DNA of 64,000 nucleotides. Origin: Draba incana (lineage: Eukaryota > Streptophyta > Magnoliopsida > Brassicales > Brassicaceae). The position numbers and the translations under genes were made by a program. The notes below the pieces were generated by a model. That model had not been told where the DNA came from, made no database searches, and saw only the letters and a program-made list of their open reading frames with translations. Positions 1-10,898 of this stretch are shown one piece after another (the stretch's first letter is position 1; each line of letters opens with the position of its first letter). The stretch lies in assembly GCA_963576765.1 (NCBI GenBank), contig OY755215.1, positions 17,747,010-17,811,009 of the forward strand. Reading direction: 5' to 3'.

Positions 1-1281
1 CACACACATACGCCAGCTTCCATCTTTCTTTCGCACAAGTAGCACCGGAACAACACATGGACTCATACTCTTATGAACAATGTTTTGAAAACCGGACCGG
101 CGACCGAACCGGAATTGTTTTGGGTCATGGGTCAATGTGGTCCGACCGGGTCGAACCGGGTTTAATAGTTTTTTAAAAAATAGTAATATAAATAGTTTTT
201 GTATAACTATAATATCCAAAATTCCAAATATATAATATAGCCTTTGAATAAACATATATTTTTAAAATTAGGAAAATCATTTTAATAACAAAAAAACTAT
301 TCGAAAACAAAATTTAATGAGAAATAGTTAAGTTTATATGTAAAAAAAAATTAAAAACATCAAACCATAAATTAAAAACATGAAAATTAACTAAATTCAA
401 AACTAGTATTTGTTTCTATAAATTTTAATCATAAAATATTTAATTATGAAAACAAAAATAGAAATTTACAAAAAAAAAAAATTCTCAAACCCGGGTCAAC
501 CCAACCCGGCTAGCCGGCCGGTTCGCGGTTGAACCCGGTCCGACCCCCGGTCCGGTCCGGTTTTCAAAACACTGCTTATGAATGTGTCATTTGTCCATGA
601 GCTCTTTCACTTGTCTCTCCAGCTCCTTAGTCTCAACGAGATTGGTTCTATAGGCTGGCCTATTAGGAAGTGAAGCTCCTGGAACAAAGTCTATTTGATG
701 CTCAATTCTACGGATAGGTGGCAAACCTATAGGGTTATCTTCTCGAAAAACATCATTATAATCCTACAAAAGAGACTTGACCATACTTGGAAACTCCGGT
801 TCTTGGTTAGAAACAGTCACAAGAGTCTCTTTAAACACAAATAACAGCTTAAGAGTTTTGAGAAGAGGTTTTAGGCTTACTGTCCTTGGTTGGTTTGGAT
901 GATGTTTCCCTTTGTTTCATACTGACCTGATCATGATAAACCTCTTGTGGAGTCATTGGAAGGAGAGTTGTTTTCTTGCCCTTATACTCAAATGAATGCC
1001 TATTGGTAAATCCATCATGAACAACTTTTCTATCATATTGCCATGGCCTTCCAAGCAGGATGTGACTAGCATTCATGGGCAGAACATCACATAAGATCTC
1101 ATCTTCATACTTTCCAATTGAGAAAAGGACCTTAACTTGCTGAAGTACCATCATTTCACCAGTATCATTGAGCCATTGAAGAGAGTAAGGTCTTGGATGT
1201 GTGTGAGTCTTTAAACCGAGTTTAGTAACCATAGTCTTGCTGGCTACATTGGTACAACTTCCTCCATCAATAATCAGACTA
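1..1281 (-). pseudogene. Ty3/Gypsy pol fragment: protease and start of reverse transcriptase, split by a MITE
   Basis: Read on the minus strand, 849-1286 encodes a retroviral-type aspartic protease with the active-site string LIIDGGSCTNVAS and the flap-region string HILLGRPWQYD. Downstream, 583-848 and 1-77 encode the protease-RT linker and RT start (NRPAYRT, KELERQV, then SPCVVPVLLVRKKDGSWRM), which is typical of plant Ty3/Gypsy pol. The RT part is interrupted by the MITE at 78-574; removing it and one 8-bp duplicate restores colinearity. The upstream part of the same polyprotein lies at 13868-14900, displaced by Copia A and Copia B. The fragment has stops and frameshifts and runs off the left edge, so it is non-functional. 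Confidence 0.85.
78..574. mobile_element. hAT-type MITE (copy 1) inside Gypsy RT
   Basis: This 497-bp element has terminal inverted repeats starting CAATGTTTTGAAAACCGG and ending CCGGTTTTCAAAACACTG. It is flanked by perfect 8-bp direct repeats CTTATGAA (70-77 and 575-582). The 8-bp duplication and the CA(A/G)TG terminus point to the hAT superfamily. The interior is AT-rich and non-coding, with GGTCGAACC-type blocks next to both ends. A second member of the family is at 37414-38016. Confidence 0.8.
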
Positions 1282-1286
1282 CACAC

Positions 1287-1957
1287 TATTGATCATAGGT
1301 AAATAAAGGCCATAGTTAAATTGCCCAAGGTAAATAAATCGGAAGGAAATGAAGTATCGGATGATCGTATCCGAGTATCAGGAATCACCGAGTCACGGGA
1401 AGGAATCCTCGACCCGCAGTACGCAAGGCATCGAGTCGTGAGACACGGATAAGTCTGGCATCGAGACGTAGAACTGGGTCGCAGTACCGGGTAAACGGAT
1501 AAACACGCGGACCCTAATCGGGTTATCAGGTCACATACCGCGGGAAGACTTGGCATCGAGGATCCTCGACCCGCAGTACGTGTGTCGTCGAGGCGCGGGT
1601 CGAGTATTGACGAGATCAGTACGAGGAACGCGCATTGACTTTTCTGTCCCGCGTTGACCCGTACGGATCCTCATGAGACCGAGCAATTCCACGTGTTCCT
1701 CGAGTCCTGCATGGTCCGACACGGTTCCATGAATTCGGGAGGGCCGTTCCTAGCCTTTATTGTCATATCTTGTTACCGTTTAAATCCGTTTGAACTTCAA
1801 ACGGTCACAAACCCCTTTTGTAACCTATTTAATCTGATCTGATCAGACTTGTAATAATATCTTGAATAAAAATTTTCAAGTTCTCATACTTATACTTCTC
1901 ATCTCTTCCCGATTGGAAATCCATCATACTTGTTCTTATTATTCCGCAAACCAAACA
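1287..1957 (+). repeat. 5' LTR of Copia A
   Basis: The LTR runs from TATTGATCATAGG to ...CCAAACA and is followed directly by the primer-binding site. It has a CG-dense middle (about 1370-1720) made of degenerate 'catcgag' and 'gacccgcagtac' strings, then an AT-rich 3' third (about 1790-1957). It matches 5711-6406 closely. Confidence 0.85.
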
Positions 1958-1970
1958 TGGTATCAGAGCA
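1958..1970 (+). other. Primer-binding site of Copia A
   Basis: TGGTATCAGAGCA immediately follows the LTR end. The string is complementary to the 3' end of plant initiator tRNA-Met, the usual primer for Copia minus-strand synthesis. Confidence 0.85.
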
Positions 1971-2114
1971 ATGATCCATTGATTGTTAGCGTAAACACTC
2001 TCGTTACTCATTCTAATTTCCGGTTACAAATTCAAAATCATTCGGAATTTTAAATTCCTCTTTCTTTCCCGGTTCTTTAAAATTCAAATTCTCAAACTCT
2101 CTATCTTTTTCTCG

Positions 2115-5100
2115 AGGAAAGAAGAACTATTGATTCATCTAAACCTCTTGTTGTCTCGGTTATTCTCAAAGGAGAGAATTACCTATTGTGGTCAAAAACC
2201 ACTAAAACCGCCTTATATGGCTGTGGCCTATGGAGCCACATCGATTTATCTCTTGTTCCAAAGAAGACCGAAGCCGACTCTTCCGAATTAACAGTCGAGA
2301 AGAAGGAAGAATAAAAGGAGGCTAAGCGAGTCAAGAAAGCCTTATGGTATCAAGAAGATCAAGTCGTTCTAGCAATCCTTCACAACGGTCTTGAAGCATC
2401 TATTCTTGAGGCCTACTCATATTGTGAAACCGCAAATGAGTTATGGGAAACACTCAAGAAAGTTTATGGAAATGTAAACAATCTTACTCGGGTATTCGAA
2501 GTCAAGAAAGCTCTAAACTCCTTAAGTCAAGATGACCTAGGGTTCTCCAAACATCTCGGGATATATCAATCTCTCTTTGCCGAGCTAGAAGGGCTCCGAC
2601 CATTTACTATGGATCCGGAGGCGATCATCATTCGAAGAGAACAAGACAAGATCTTCAGACTTCTTTTCTCACTTAATCTGGTCTACAATGACCTCATCAA
2701 ACACATCCTTCGGTCCGACAAGCTTCCTAGCTTTGACGACGTATGTTCTCAAGTGCAAAGGGAACTAGGTTCTAGTGGTTTGTTCAACGGAAAGGGAGAC
2801 CTCCCGATGGCTCACAAAGGAGCATATGACCGATTTGAAGATCGGAAACAAAACTACAACAAAAACAATTCGAGGCTCAGCCGCCTCAAGAATCCTCATC
2901 TATGGTGTGACCATTGCAAGACAAACGACCACACGAAAGTAAAGTGCTGGATACTCCACCCACATCTAAGGCCGAAAGATCTAACCGACCGTAGAGAGAC
3001 TAGAGCCAACTACAGATACAAAAAGGAAGAAGCCAACAATGGTGACTTTGTAAAGAAGTCTTACTTGGAGGCCATCATCAAGTCCCTTAAAGACACCGGT
3101 ATCAATCTCTTTTCCCACAAGTCTAGAAATTCGTTAATTGTTGATTCGGGTGCTTCTCACCATATGATTAGTAACAAGAAATTGCTAGGGAATATAGAAA
3201 AGGCTAGTGGGAATGTATAAATTGCTAATGGTGATAGGATTCCTATCAAAGGAATCGGTGACTTGAATTTATTTGAAAAGAATTCCAAAGCTTTTTATAT
3301 GCCTGATTTTAGGAGTAATCTTGTTTCGGTTAGGAGAGCCACAAAAGACTTGAATTGTTACACTATATTCGGCCCTAATGGAGTTTATTTTCAGGATATT
3401 GATTCGAGAAAAGTCTTTGGGGAAGGTGGAACCAAAGATGAATTATATGTCATCAAAGATTTCCCTTCAAGTTCGGATAGATTGTTTTCGTTTAACTCGC
3501 GCTTTGAAATTTCAAATAATGCATTGTAGCATGCCAGACTCGGTCATCCTCATTCTAGAGCACTTAAAATTATGTTACCAAATGTAATGTTCAACCATTT
3601 AAATTGTGAGTCTTGTATTTTGGGCAAACATTGCAAAACCGTATTCAATAAATCTTCGACTATTTATGAAAATTGTTTTGATCTTGTTCATTCGGATGTG
3701 TGGACATCTCCATGCCTATCTAGAGATAACAACAAGTATTTTGTGACTTTCATTGATGAAAAATCAAAATATACTTGGGTAACTCTCATTCCATCTAAAG
3801 ACAGAGTCTTAGAAGCATTTAGAACGTTTAGGGAATATGTCACTAACCATTACAATGCTAAGTTAAAAGTGTTTAGGACCAGAACTTCTCGAACACTTAA
3901 AGGGGCCATCTCAACAACAAAAGGAAACTACCGAGGAGAACAATGTAACAAATGAAGAAAGCATTGAGACTAGTACCGAGGAGACCAACGAAGAGACCAA
4001 ACACGTAAAAGATAACCAATCAACCGAGGTGGCCGAGGAGAATCAACCGAGGTGGCCGAGGAGTATCAAGAGGAAGAGAGGAATCAAGGAGAAGGGGAGA
4101 TCAGAGAGACTCCTCACCAAGATAAAGCTCCGGTTCAACCATTTAGGAGAAGTGAACGATTAAGGAGTGATCCGGCCACTTGGAGGGAAAAGAGGGTCTT
4201 CTACAACAATGAGGTCGTAGCTCATCCCATCCAAGCGGTGTGTTCTCTCGCTCTTTTGGCCTTGGATTATCAAGCGTTCATATGGAAGATCGATGAGCAC
4301 ATCATTCCCAAGACTTATGACGAAGCCATGGAAAGAGAGGAGTGGACGGTTGCGGTTGATGATGAAGTTGTAGCCATGGTTAAGAACCACACATGGGACG
4401 AGGCCGACTTACCGGAGGGAAAGAATGCCGTTAGCTCTAAGTGGGTATTTACCATCAAACACTTGAGCACCGGTGAAATCGAGAGGTTCAAGGCAAGGCT
4501 AGTAGAGAGAGGCTTCACCCAAACATATGGAGATGACTATACCGACACATTTGCACCTGTAGCCAAACTCAACATGGTGACGGTTGTTCTCGCATTGGCA
4601 ACTACCTTGGAATGGGACTTATAGCAAATAGATGTGAAGAATGCATTCCTTCAAGGAGACCTTGAAGAGGAGGTATATATGACCTCTCCACCGGGTCTAG
4701 AGTCCTTGTTTACCCCGGGAAAGGTTTTGAGACTTAGAAAGGCGATCTATGGTCTCAAACAATCTCCCCAGGCTTGGTACAAGAAGTTGAGCACCACCCT
4801 TAAGGAAAAAGGGTTCAAGAAGTCGGAATTATACCATACTCTCTTTACACTTCAAGGCCGCAAGGGATTGTAGTAGTTCTAGTCTATGTTGACGACTTAA
4901 TCATCTCCGGAGACGACAAACGGACTCCACATTTCTCAAAGGAAATACACTCTTGATCTCCTAAAAGAGGGCTACAAGGCCGAGAGAAAGGGGGAGAACA
5001 ATGACTCCGAAGACTACGAAGATCCATCAAGATATAGGAGATTGGTTGGAAAGATGATCTACCTATGCCTCACAGGACCGGATATATGCTTTGCCGTGAA

Positions 5101-5689
5101 TCAAGTTAGCCAACACATGAAGGAACCAAAGATACATCATTGGCATATGGTGGAACGGATACTAAGGTATCTCAAAGGAAGTCCCGGACTCGGTATTTGG
5201 ATGGGTAAGAATGATAACATCGAGCTAGTAGGCTATTGTGATGCGGATTGGGCCGGTGACCGTAACGACCGCAAGTCAACCACCGGATATTGTACATTCC
5301 TTGGAGGTAACTTGGTAACTTGGAAAACCAAGAAAAAAAAGGTGGTCTCATGTTCAAGTGCCAAGGCCGAATATAGAGCCATGAAGAAACTCACCAACGA
5401 ACTCAAATGGCTCAAAGGAATCCTAAAGCACTTAGGGATTGAGACACCAAATCCAATCACTATGCATTGTGATAATCAAGCCGCGATTCACATAGCAACC
5501 AACTCGGTGTTTCACGAAAGAACCAAACACATGGAGCTTGATTACCACAAAGTCCGAGAGAAGATCGAGGAAGGAATGACATTACCGTGCTTTACAAGGA
5601 GTGAAGACCAATTGGCGGATGTTCTAACCAAGGCCGCGAGTCTCAAAGTTTGCAACCACATCTTTAGCAAACTGGGACTCGTGGACTAG
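2115..5689 (+). pseudogene. Broken gag-pol of Copia A
   Basis: Gag of the plant Copia type begins near 2115 and is broken by a stop near 2312. It ends in a CCHC zinc knuckle (WCDHCKTNDHTKVKCW, about 2903-2950), followed by protease LIVDSGASHHMIS (about 3136-3175). The integrase N-terminus (CESCILGKHCK...LVHSDVWTSP) is at 3572-3880, but its DDE core is largely deleted. RT pieces (RFKARLV, GDDYTDTFAPVAKLN, AFLQGDLEEEVYM, YGLKQSPQAWYKK) lie at 4052-4930, and RNase H (GYCDADWAGDRNDRKSTTG, CDNQAAIHIA) at 5042-5689. In-frame stops occur near 3218, 3528, 4622 and 4872, and the RT palm is shortened near 4915. It cannot make a working polyprotein. Confidence 0.85.
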
Positions 5690-5710
5690 ACCAAGCCGTG
5701 ATCGAATTCT

Positions 5711-6406
5711 CCATAGGTGAATAAAGGCCATGGTTAAATTGCCCATGGTAAATAAAGGCCATGGTTAAATTGCCCATGGTAAATAAATCGGAAGGAAATG
5801 AAGTATCGGATGATCGTATCCGAGTATCAGGAATCACCAAGTCCCGGGAAGGAATCCTCGACCCGCAGTACGCAAGGTATCGAGTCGTGGGACACAGATC
5901 AGTCTGGCATCAAGATGCAGAATCGGGTCGCAGTATCGGGTAAACAGATAAACACGCGGACCCTAATCGGGTTATCGGCTCACGTACCGCGGGAAGACTT
6001 GGCATCGACGATCCTCGACCCGCAGTACGTGTGTCATCGAGGCGCGGGTCGAGCACTGACGAGATCAGTACGAGGAACGCGCGTTGACTTTTCTGTCCCG
6101 CGTTGAGCCATACGGATCCTCATGAGACCGAGCAATTCCACGTGTTCCTCGAGTCCCGCATGGTCCGACACGGTTCCATGAATCCGGGAGGGCCGTTCCT
6201 AGCCTCTATTGTCATGTCTTGTTACCGTTTGAATCCGTTTGAATTTCAAACAGTCACAAACCCCTTTTGTAACCTATTTAATCTGATCTCATCAGACTTG
6301 TAATAATATCTTGAATAAAAATTTTCAAGTTCTCATACTTATACTTCTCATCTCTTCCCGATTGGAAATCCATCATACTTATTATTATTATTCCGCAAAA
6401 CCAACA
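5711..6406 (+). repeat. 3' LTR of Copia A
   Basis: This copy is homologous to 1287-1957 and ends CCGCAAAACCAACA before the CACAC duplication. Its left end is altered: the TATTGATC start is missing and a segment of about 30 bp containing 'ggccatggttaaattgccc' is tandemly duplicated (5720-5780). Confidence 0.8.
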
Positions 6407-6429
6407 CACACCTTCTCTTTGACCAAACA

Positions 6430-7201
6430 TATTGACCTTAGTAACATTCATTAAGTTCCTAAGGGAAATAAAATAATAAAGACCGGAGGAAAATCCTTGT
6501 CGGGAGGTTGTGGTCGAAGACATCGACCCGAAACAGTTCCACCGAGACGCGGGACGATGGAGCCTCGACCCGCAGTACGCGGCATCGAGTGGTGCGGTTC
6601 AGTACGGGGCATCGAGTCATAATCAATCCGCGGGATGAGGAGCATCGAGGCACATCCAACATGCGGAACGAGTTCAGCAACGGGTCGAAGGATACGGGTC
6701 GGATCTTCCATGCGGGTAAACGGATAAACGCGCGGGTCAGAGTCTGGGCAAAACGAACGATGTCGTTTTGACCAGTCCAATGCACCGAGACGTGGATCCA
6801 TCCGGATACGCAGGACGCGGATCAGTACGTGCGGCCGTACGATCGTCCAGCCTTGACCACACCACTTTACCTTATCTTTTCCAATGGAACGTGCGGCTTT
6901 GAGTGGGGATGACGCGGCCTGACAACTGGTGGATAAGAGGAAGTGAGGTCGTGTCCGTACCGTGGATAAGGTTCCACTTTATGTCGTCATTTCTCCTTTA
7001 CCAATAACGGTCATGTTGACCAATCCTAGTATCTTTCTATTTATGGGTTGTATTCATGATTGTAATCATTATCTTAAAAAGAAAAATTCAAGTTCATACT
7101 CTACTTGACTCTTCATAGTTTCTTAAGCTTTACTCTTCCTAAATCTCTCTTAATCTCTATTAATCTTTCACTCTTTTCATACTTTTTCCGCAATTCTAAC
7201 A
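6430..7201 (+). repeat. 5' LTR of Copia B
   Basis: It runs from TATTGACCTTAG to TTCCGCAATTCTAACA. It has a CG-dense upstream half and an AT-rich 3' portion. It matches the 3' copy at 13057-13862, which is longer through short internal duplications. The following TGGTATCAGGGC (7202-7213) is a mutated tRNA-Met primer site. Confidence 0.85.
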
Positions 7202-7403
7202 TGGTATCAGGGCATTAGGTTGTTCAAAAATCTCGGGTGGAAAAAATCGTCCGAAAGCTTCAATCTTTTTTTGTTTATGTTTCAGATCCTAAAGCTCAAA
7301 GCTTTTCGTCTCGAATCCGGTTTTTCCTCAAAGCTTAAAGCTTGTTCATCTTCTACTCATAGAGCTCAAAGCTTTTCTTTGATTTCAAGGTCAAATCAAC
7401 AAA

Positions 7404-7850
7404 ATGATGAATGTGTTCGAGAATACTAAGCCGCTCGTTGTTCCGGTGATTCTTAAGGGAGAAAACAATCTCCTTTGGTCTAGGACTACCAAAACCGCCT
7501 TGTGTGGCCGCGGCCTGTGGAATCACATTGATTTATCTCTTCATGAAGCTATCTACGATGGTTCGTCGGACGAGGAAGAGGAGGAAGCGGCTAGATTGGC
7601 TGCGTTCAAGTGGTTTGAAGAAGAACAAACCGTTCTTGCAATCCTTCAAAATGGTTTGGAAGCATCAATCCTTAAGGCTTACTCCTATTGTGAAACGGCA
7701 AGTGAGCTATGGGATACTCTCAAGAATGTTTATGGTAACGTCTCGAATCTCACTCGGGTCTTTGAGGTAAAGAAGGCTCTCAACGAGCTTAGTCAAGAGG
7801 ATATGGAGTTTACTAAGCACTTTGGGAGGTATCGATCATTGTGGGTCGAG
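7404..7850 (+). pseudogene. Gag N-terminal part of Copia B
   Basis: The frame starts ATGATGAATGTGTTCG and encodes a plant Copia gag N-terminus: LVVPVILKGENNLLWSR, then ILKAYSYCETASELWDTLK and a coiled stretch. It is homologous to Copia A gag (about 2120-2590). Homology ends near 'RYRSLWVE' (about 7850), where the Athila-like fragment begins, so the zinc knuckle, protease and integrase are missing. Confidence 0.8.
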
Positions 7851-7854
7851 GTAA

Positions 7855-8817
7855 TGATTCGAAATCAATATATAACAATTGTCAAGGTTCAATTAAGTGT
7901 CGTTCTAGAACTCAAACACGAAAATATAGCCAGCTAACTGTCGTTACGAAGGCTATCTATCTTTAGATCCTCGAATCCCAAATTTCTTTGCGAATTCGTC
8001 GAATCTAAACAAGCATTTAGTACGAGTTCGATATGTTCACAAAGTCCTTAAGCCAAATTTCTTTGCGAATAAGTAACTTTGCCCATTTAAACTAGTTCAG
8101 GTTATTAATCTCACTGTCGTGGCTAATCAACAATCCTAAGATCAAGATTCGAGATGATCAAGCAAGAATCAAGCATTAATAACAGTTTAAATGAAGAACC
8201 TACGGATAAACCTTAACAAATATGCAATTTCAATGATTTCTTGTCATAACCCAAGAAATCCCAAAACCTAACAAGTGATTTACTTAGAAATAGATGATGA
8301 AATCATATTAACTGAATAAGATTGCATTAAAGAGTAAGAGTAGATGATACAAAAGGGTTTGAAGTCTTTGGATCTCAAGAACATGTAGATCTTCTCAAAG
8401 TTTCTCCAAAAGTCTCTCTTTCTCTCTCTACCTCCTTAATAAAACAGTGTATCCCTAAATAAAAACGAGTAAAAGTATTTATACAAGTGGTAAAATTAGG
8501 TTTACAGAGCGCCTGTCGATCGACACAAACAACATGTCGATCGACACGAGGGCATCTGTGGAGATTTTCTACGTCTTTAAAAACTTTTGTCGATCGACAG
8601 TGGATATACTATGTCGATCGACAGGGACCTTTTAAAGGTCTCGATTCCACTTGTATCTCTTCCGCTCCAAAATGGTCCAAAATGCTTCAAATGTTACCAT
8701 TAAGCTACAAATGACCATTTCCTGCAAAACACTACAAAAGGCACAAAAATACCAAAAATACTAATACAAAACCCGCTTATATCATGGTTAAAATCGGGTA
8801 AAAACCATGATATATCA
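7855..8817 (-). repeat. Partial LTR of the Athila-like fragment
   Basis: The minus-strand LTR start is TGATATATCATGG next to the PPT. It holds two GTCGATCGAC pairs (8515/8536 and 8589/8613). Its 3' end is truncated at the junction with Copia B gag near 7855-7868. Confidence 0.55.
8515..8622. other. Two GTCGATCGAC pairs in the Athila-like LTR
   Basis: Palindromes at 8515/8536 and 8589/8613 (spacing 21 and 24; pair-to-pair period 74). Single pairs of the same kind follow in the internal region at 9901/9922, 10209/10229 and 10787/10808. Confidence 0.9.
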
Positions 8818-10898
8818 ACTCCCCCAGACTTAGCGTTTGCTTGTCCTCAAGCAAAATCATAAACCAAGAATGGAAAAAGTTGAAAACACAGAACATACCT
8901 TTCCAGTTAGTGAACCACATGATTTAGAACCAACCAAAATCAGACCACCATGTACTTCTCCGCAGACAAACACGGCTTTCCAAATCCATTCACCACTTCG
9001 GAGCATAATCCGTTAGTCTTCATCGCTTGACCACAATGATCTCAATACCATGAACCTTCTAGACTCATTTCCATACTGTACCATGACAAATCAACCTATA
9101 CAACACTTGGTACTCTTTCTCTCCCCCAGACTTATTTTGTTCTATATTTATATATATACATATTTTTGTGATTGTTGAACTCGAAGCAGTGCATATTTCA
9201 CTAATGTTGTTCCTTGTTAGGAGACAGGGTCGTGACTCACTACTATTGTTCCTTGTGAGGAGACAGGCTCGTGAGATTGCTCGTCCTCTACATCCTTTTT
9301 AAGGGACTCAGACTGTTGCTTTTGAGCTGGGTGATCATCTCGAGTACAGATTCATTGGATTTATTCCTCATCTTGTACTCAAAAACTATCATTTCACCCC
9401 AATCCTAGTAATATTTTTATATATAGCGATCTTTTTATATATGGGGAAAGGAGTACCATTACTATCAACAGGGGGTTGCATTTATCAGGTACGAATGAGG
9501 AGTCAAGCTCAATGGACATCGATCCCAAAGAGAATCGTGCAATAGCTCTGACTTGGCGAATTAGACTGGAAGTAGCGGATGTTTCTAGTTAACCGGTCGA
9601 TCCTAGGATTTTTCATTAGTCTGACTCTGAAACTGATCCTGGAAGAATGGTCACACGCTGAAAAGGACACTCCACTTAACCAATACAAAAAATTTCTGCT
9701 AGTTTTGACTCGATAAAACAAAAAATTTTCCAAAAAAATATGAGTCAAAACCAAAACAAAAAGAAATACGTTAGTAGTTCCCTCCCCCCAGACTTAAACA
9801 ACACGGTCCCCAGTGTTATCAAGCCCGAGATTGGCAAAATAAATCAAACAAAACGTGAACTTGATCGAAAAAGTAGAGAATTTACCATTTTGAAGATCCT
9901 GTCGATCGACAGAAACATCATGTCGATCGACAGATGAGCTTCTGTCCAAATTTTCACATTTGTAGATTTTTCAAAAAGTGTTTGGTTCGATGTTCCAAAC
10001 CTGCATCTACAGATATTCAACAAACGATTAATGGAACAACACGCTGCAATCCTTAATGGAACAACACGCTGCAACACACACCATCATCGGTCCTTGGTCG
10101 TTTGCCTGTGCTTTTATCAGTCGTACGTCCCATCTGCAAAATAAAACCACAAAGAAAAACAAGCAGAGGAAGTTAGAAAGAACCAACAAAATGGACAGTC
10201 ACTTCCCTGTCGATCGACACATGTCCTTGTCGATCGACAGAGAGGCTACTGTCCCAGTTCTGCATACGACAAGAAATCACACAATTGCAACACCAAATCT
10301 CGTCTAAATCATGCCTATCACGACTCCTAGCATCACTATTAAACCTATTGTCGACACAACAATCACCAATTCGCACAAATTCACAACACATTCAAAAATC
10401 CCCAAATTATAAAGTTCAAACCCTAATTATCAAAATCAACACAATTTAGGCATGAAATTGGTTCGAAATTACTCTTATAGTGTAAAGAAAGTATTAAAAA
10501 CTCAAGAATCGAACCAATTTAACCCAAAAACTCATCACCTCTCTTCATGAATTCGGAATGAAAAATCGAGAAAGGGAGACATACCTTGTTTGGTTGCTAA
10601 AACGAATGTGAGAATCGAAGAGAGGAGGAAAATCCAAGTAGATTAGGCCCAAAAATCGATTGATTCGGTCATGATTTTGAAAATCTAGGGTTTGGGGAGG
10701 ATTGGTCGATCGATGGGGAATGTGAAGTGAAGAAGAAGATGAAAAATCTAGTTAAAACCACTTACCTCGTGGGTTCAGTAGCCCGTGTCGATCGACATGG
10801 ACTTACTGTCGATCGACAGGGATGTCTCTGCCTAAATTTTCCCTTAACTTAAGACTAAAACAAACGTTAGTAAAACCAAAATTAAAACCAAAGACCGA

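Larger units (their letters stand above)
1287..6406 (+). mobile_element. Ty1/Copia retrotransposon A, degenerate
   Basis: This element of about 5.1 kb has an LTR at each end, a primer-binding site after the left LTR, and gag, protease, integrase, RT and RNase H remnants in Copia order. It is flanked by a perfect 5-bp target-site duplication CACAC (1282-1286 and 6407-6411). It sits in the minus-strand Gypsy protease region, and removing it rejoins the host frame (...KVCSL). The region between RNase H and the 3' LTR is deleted, so the PPT and the conserved pre-LTR hairpin of its relatives are missing. Confidence 0.88.
7855..10893 (-). mobile_element. Athila/Tat-like Gypsy fragment (partial LTR plus non-coding internal region)
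   Basis: On the minus strand an LTR starts at 8817 (TGATATATCATGG), preceded by a polypurine tract AAGTCTGGGGGAGT (8818-8831). The LTR runs left to about 7855, where it stops short of the end seen in the homologous solo LTR at 60889-62324. The two share, for example, CGTGTTTGAGTTCTAGAAC and CGCAAAGGAATTTGGG on opposite strands. The internal part, 8832-10893, has no recognisable protein. It contains two more PPT-like strings (about 9121 and 9784) and three GTCGATCGAC pairs. Neither boundary has a clear target-site duplication, so this looks like a captured fragment rather than a simple insertion. Assignment to Athila/Tat rests on the PPT and LTR style only. Confidence 0.55.

Noticed and set aside
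1958..1970. tRNA genes at the TGGTATCAGAGC sites
   Set aside because: Only the short PBS complement of tRNA-Met is present next to LTR ends; no cloverleaf or Pol III boxes surround it.
8515..8622. CRISPR-like array of GTCGATCGAC repeats
   Set aside because: The repeat is a 10-bp palindrome in pairs, the spacers are 10-14 bp, there are no cas genes, and the DNA is from a plant nucleus.
7855..8817. Complete LTR with TG...CA ends for the Athila-like fragment
   Set aside because: The left TG looks accidental. Comparison with the solo LTR shows that homology stops before its 3' end, so I call it truncated.
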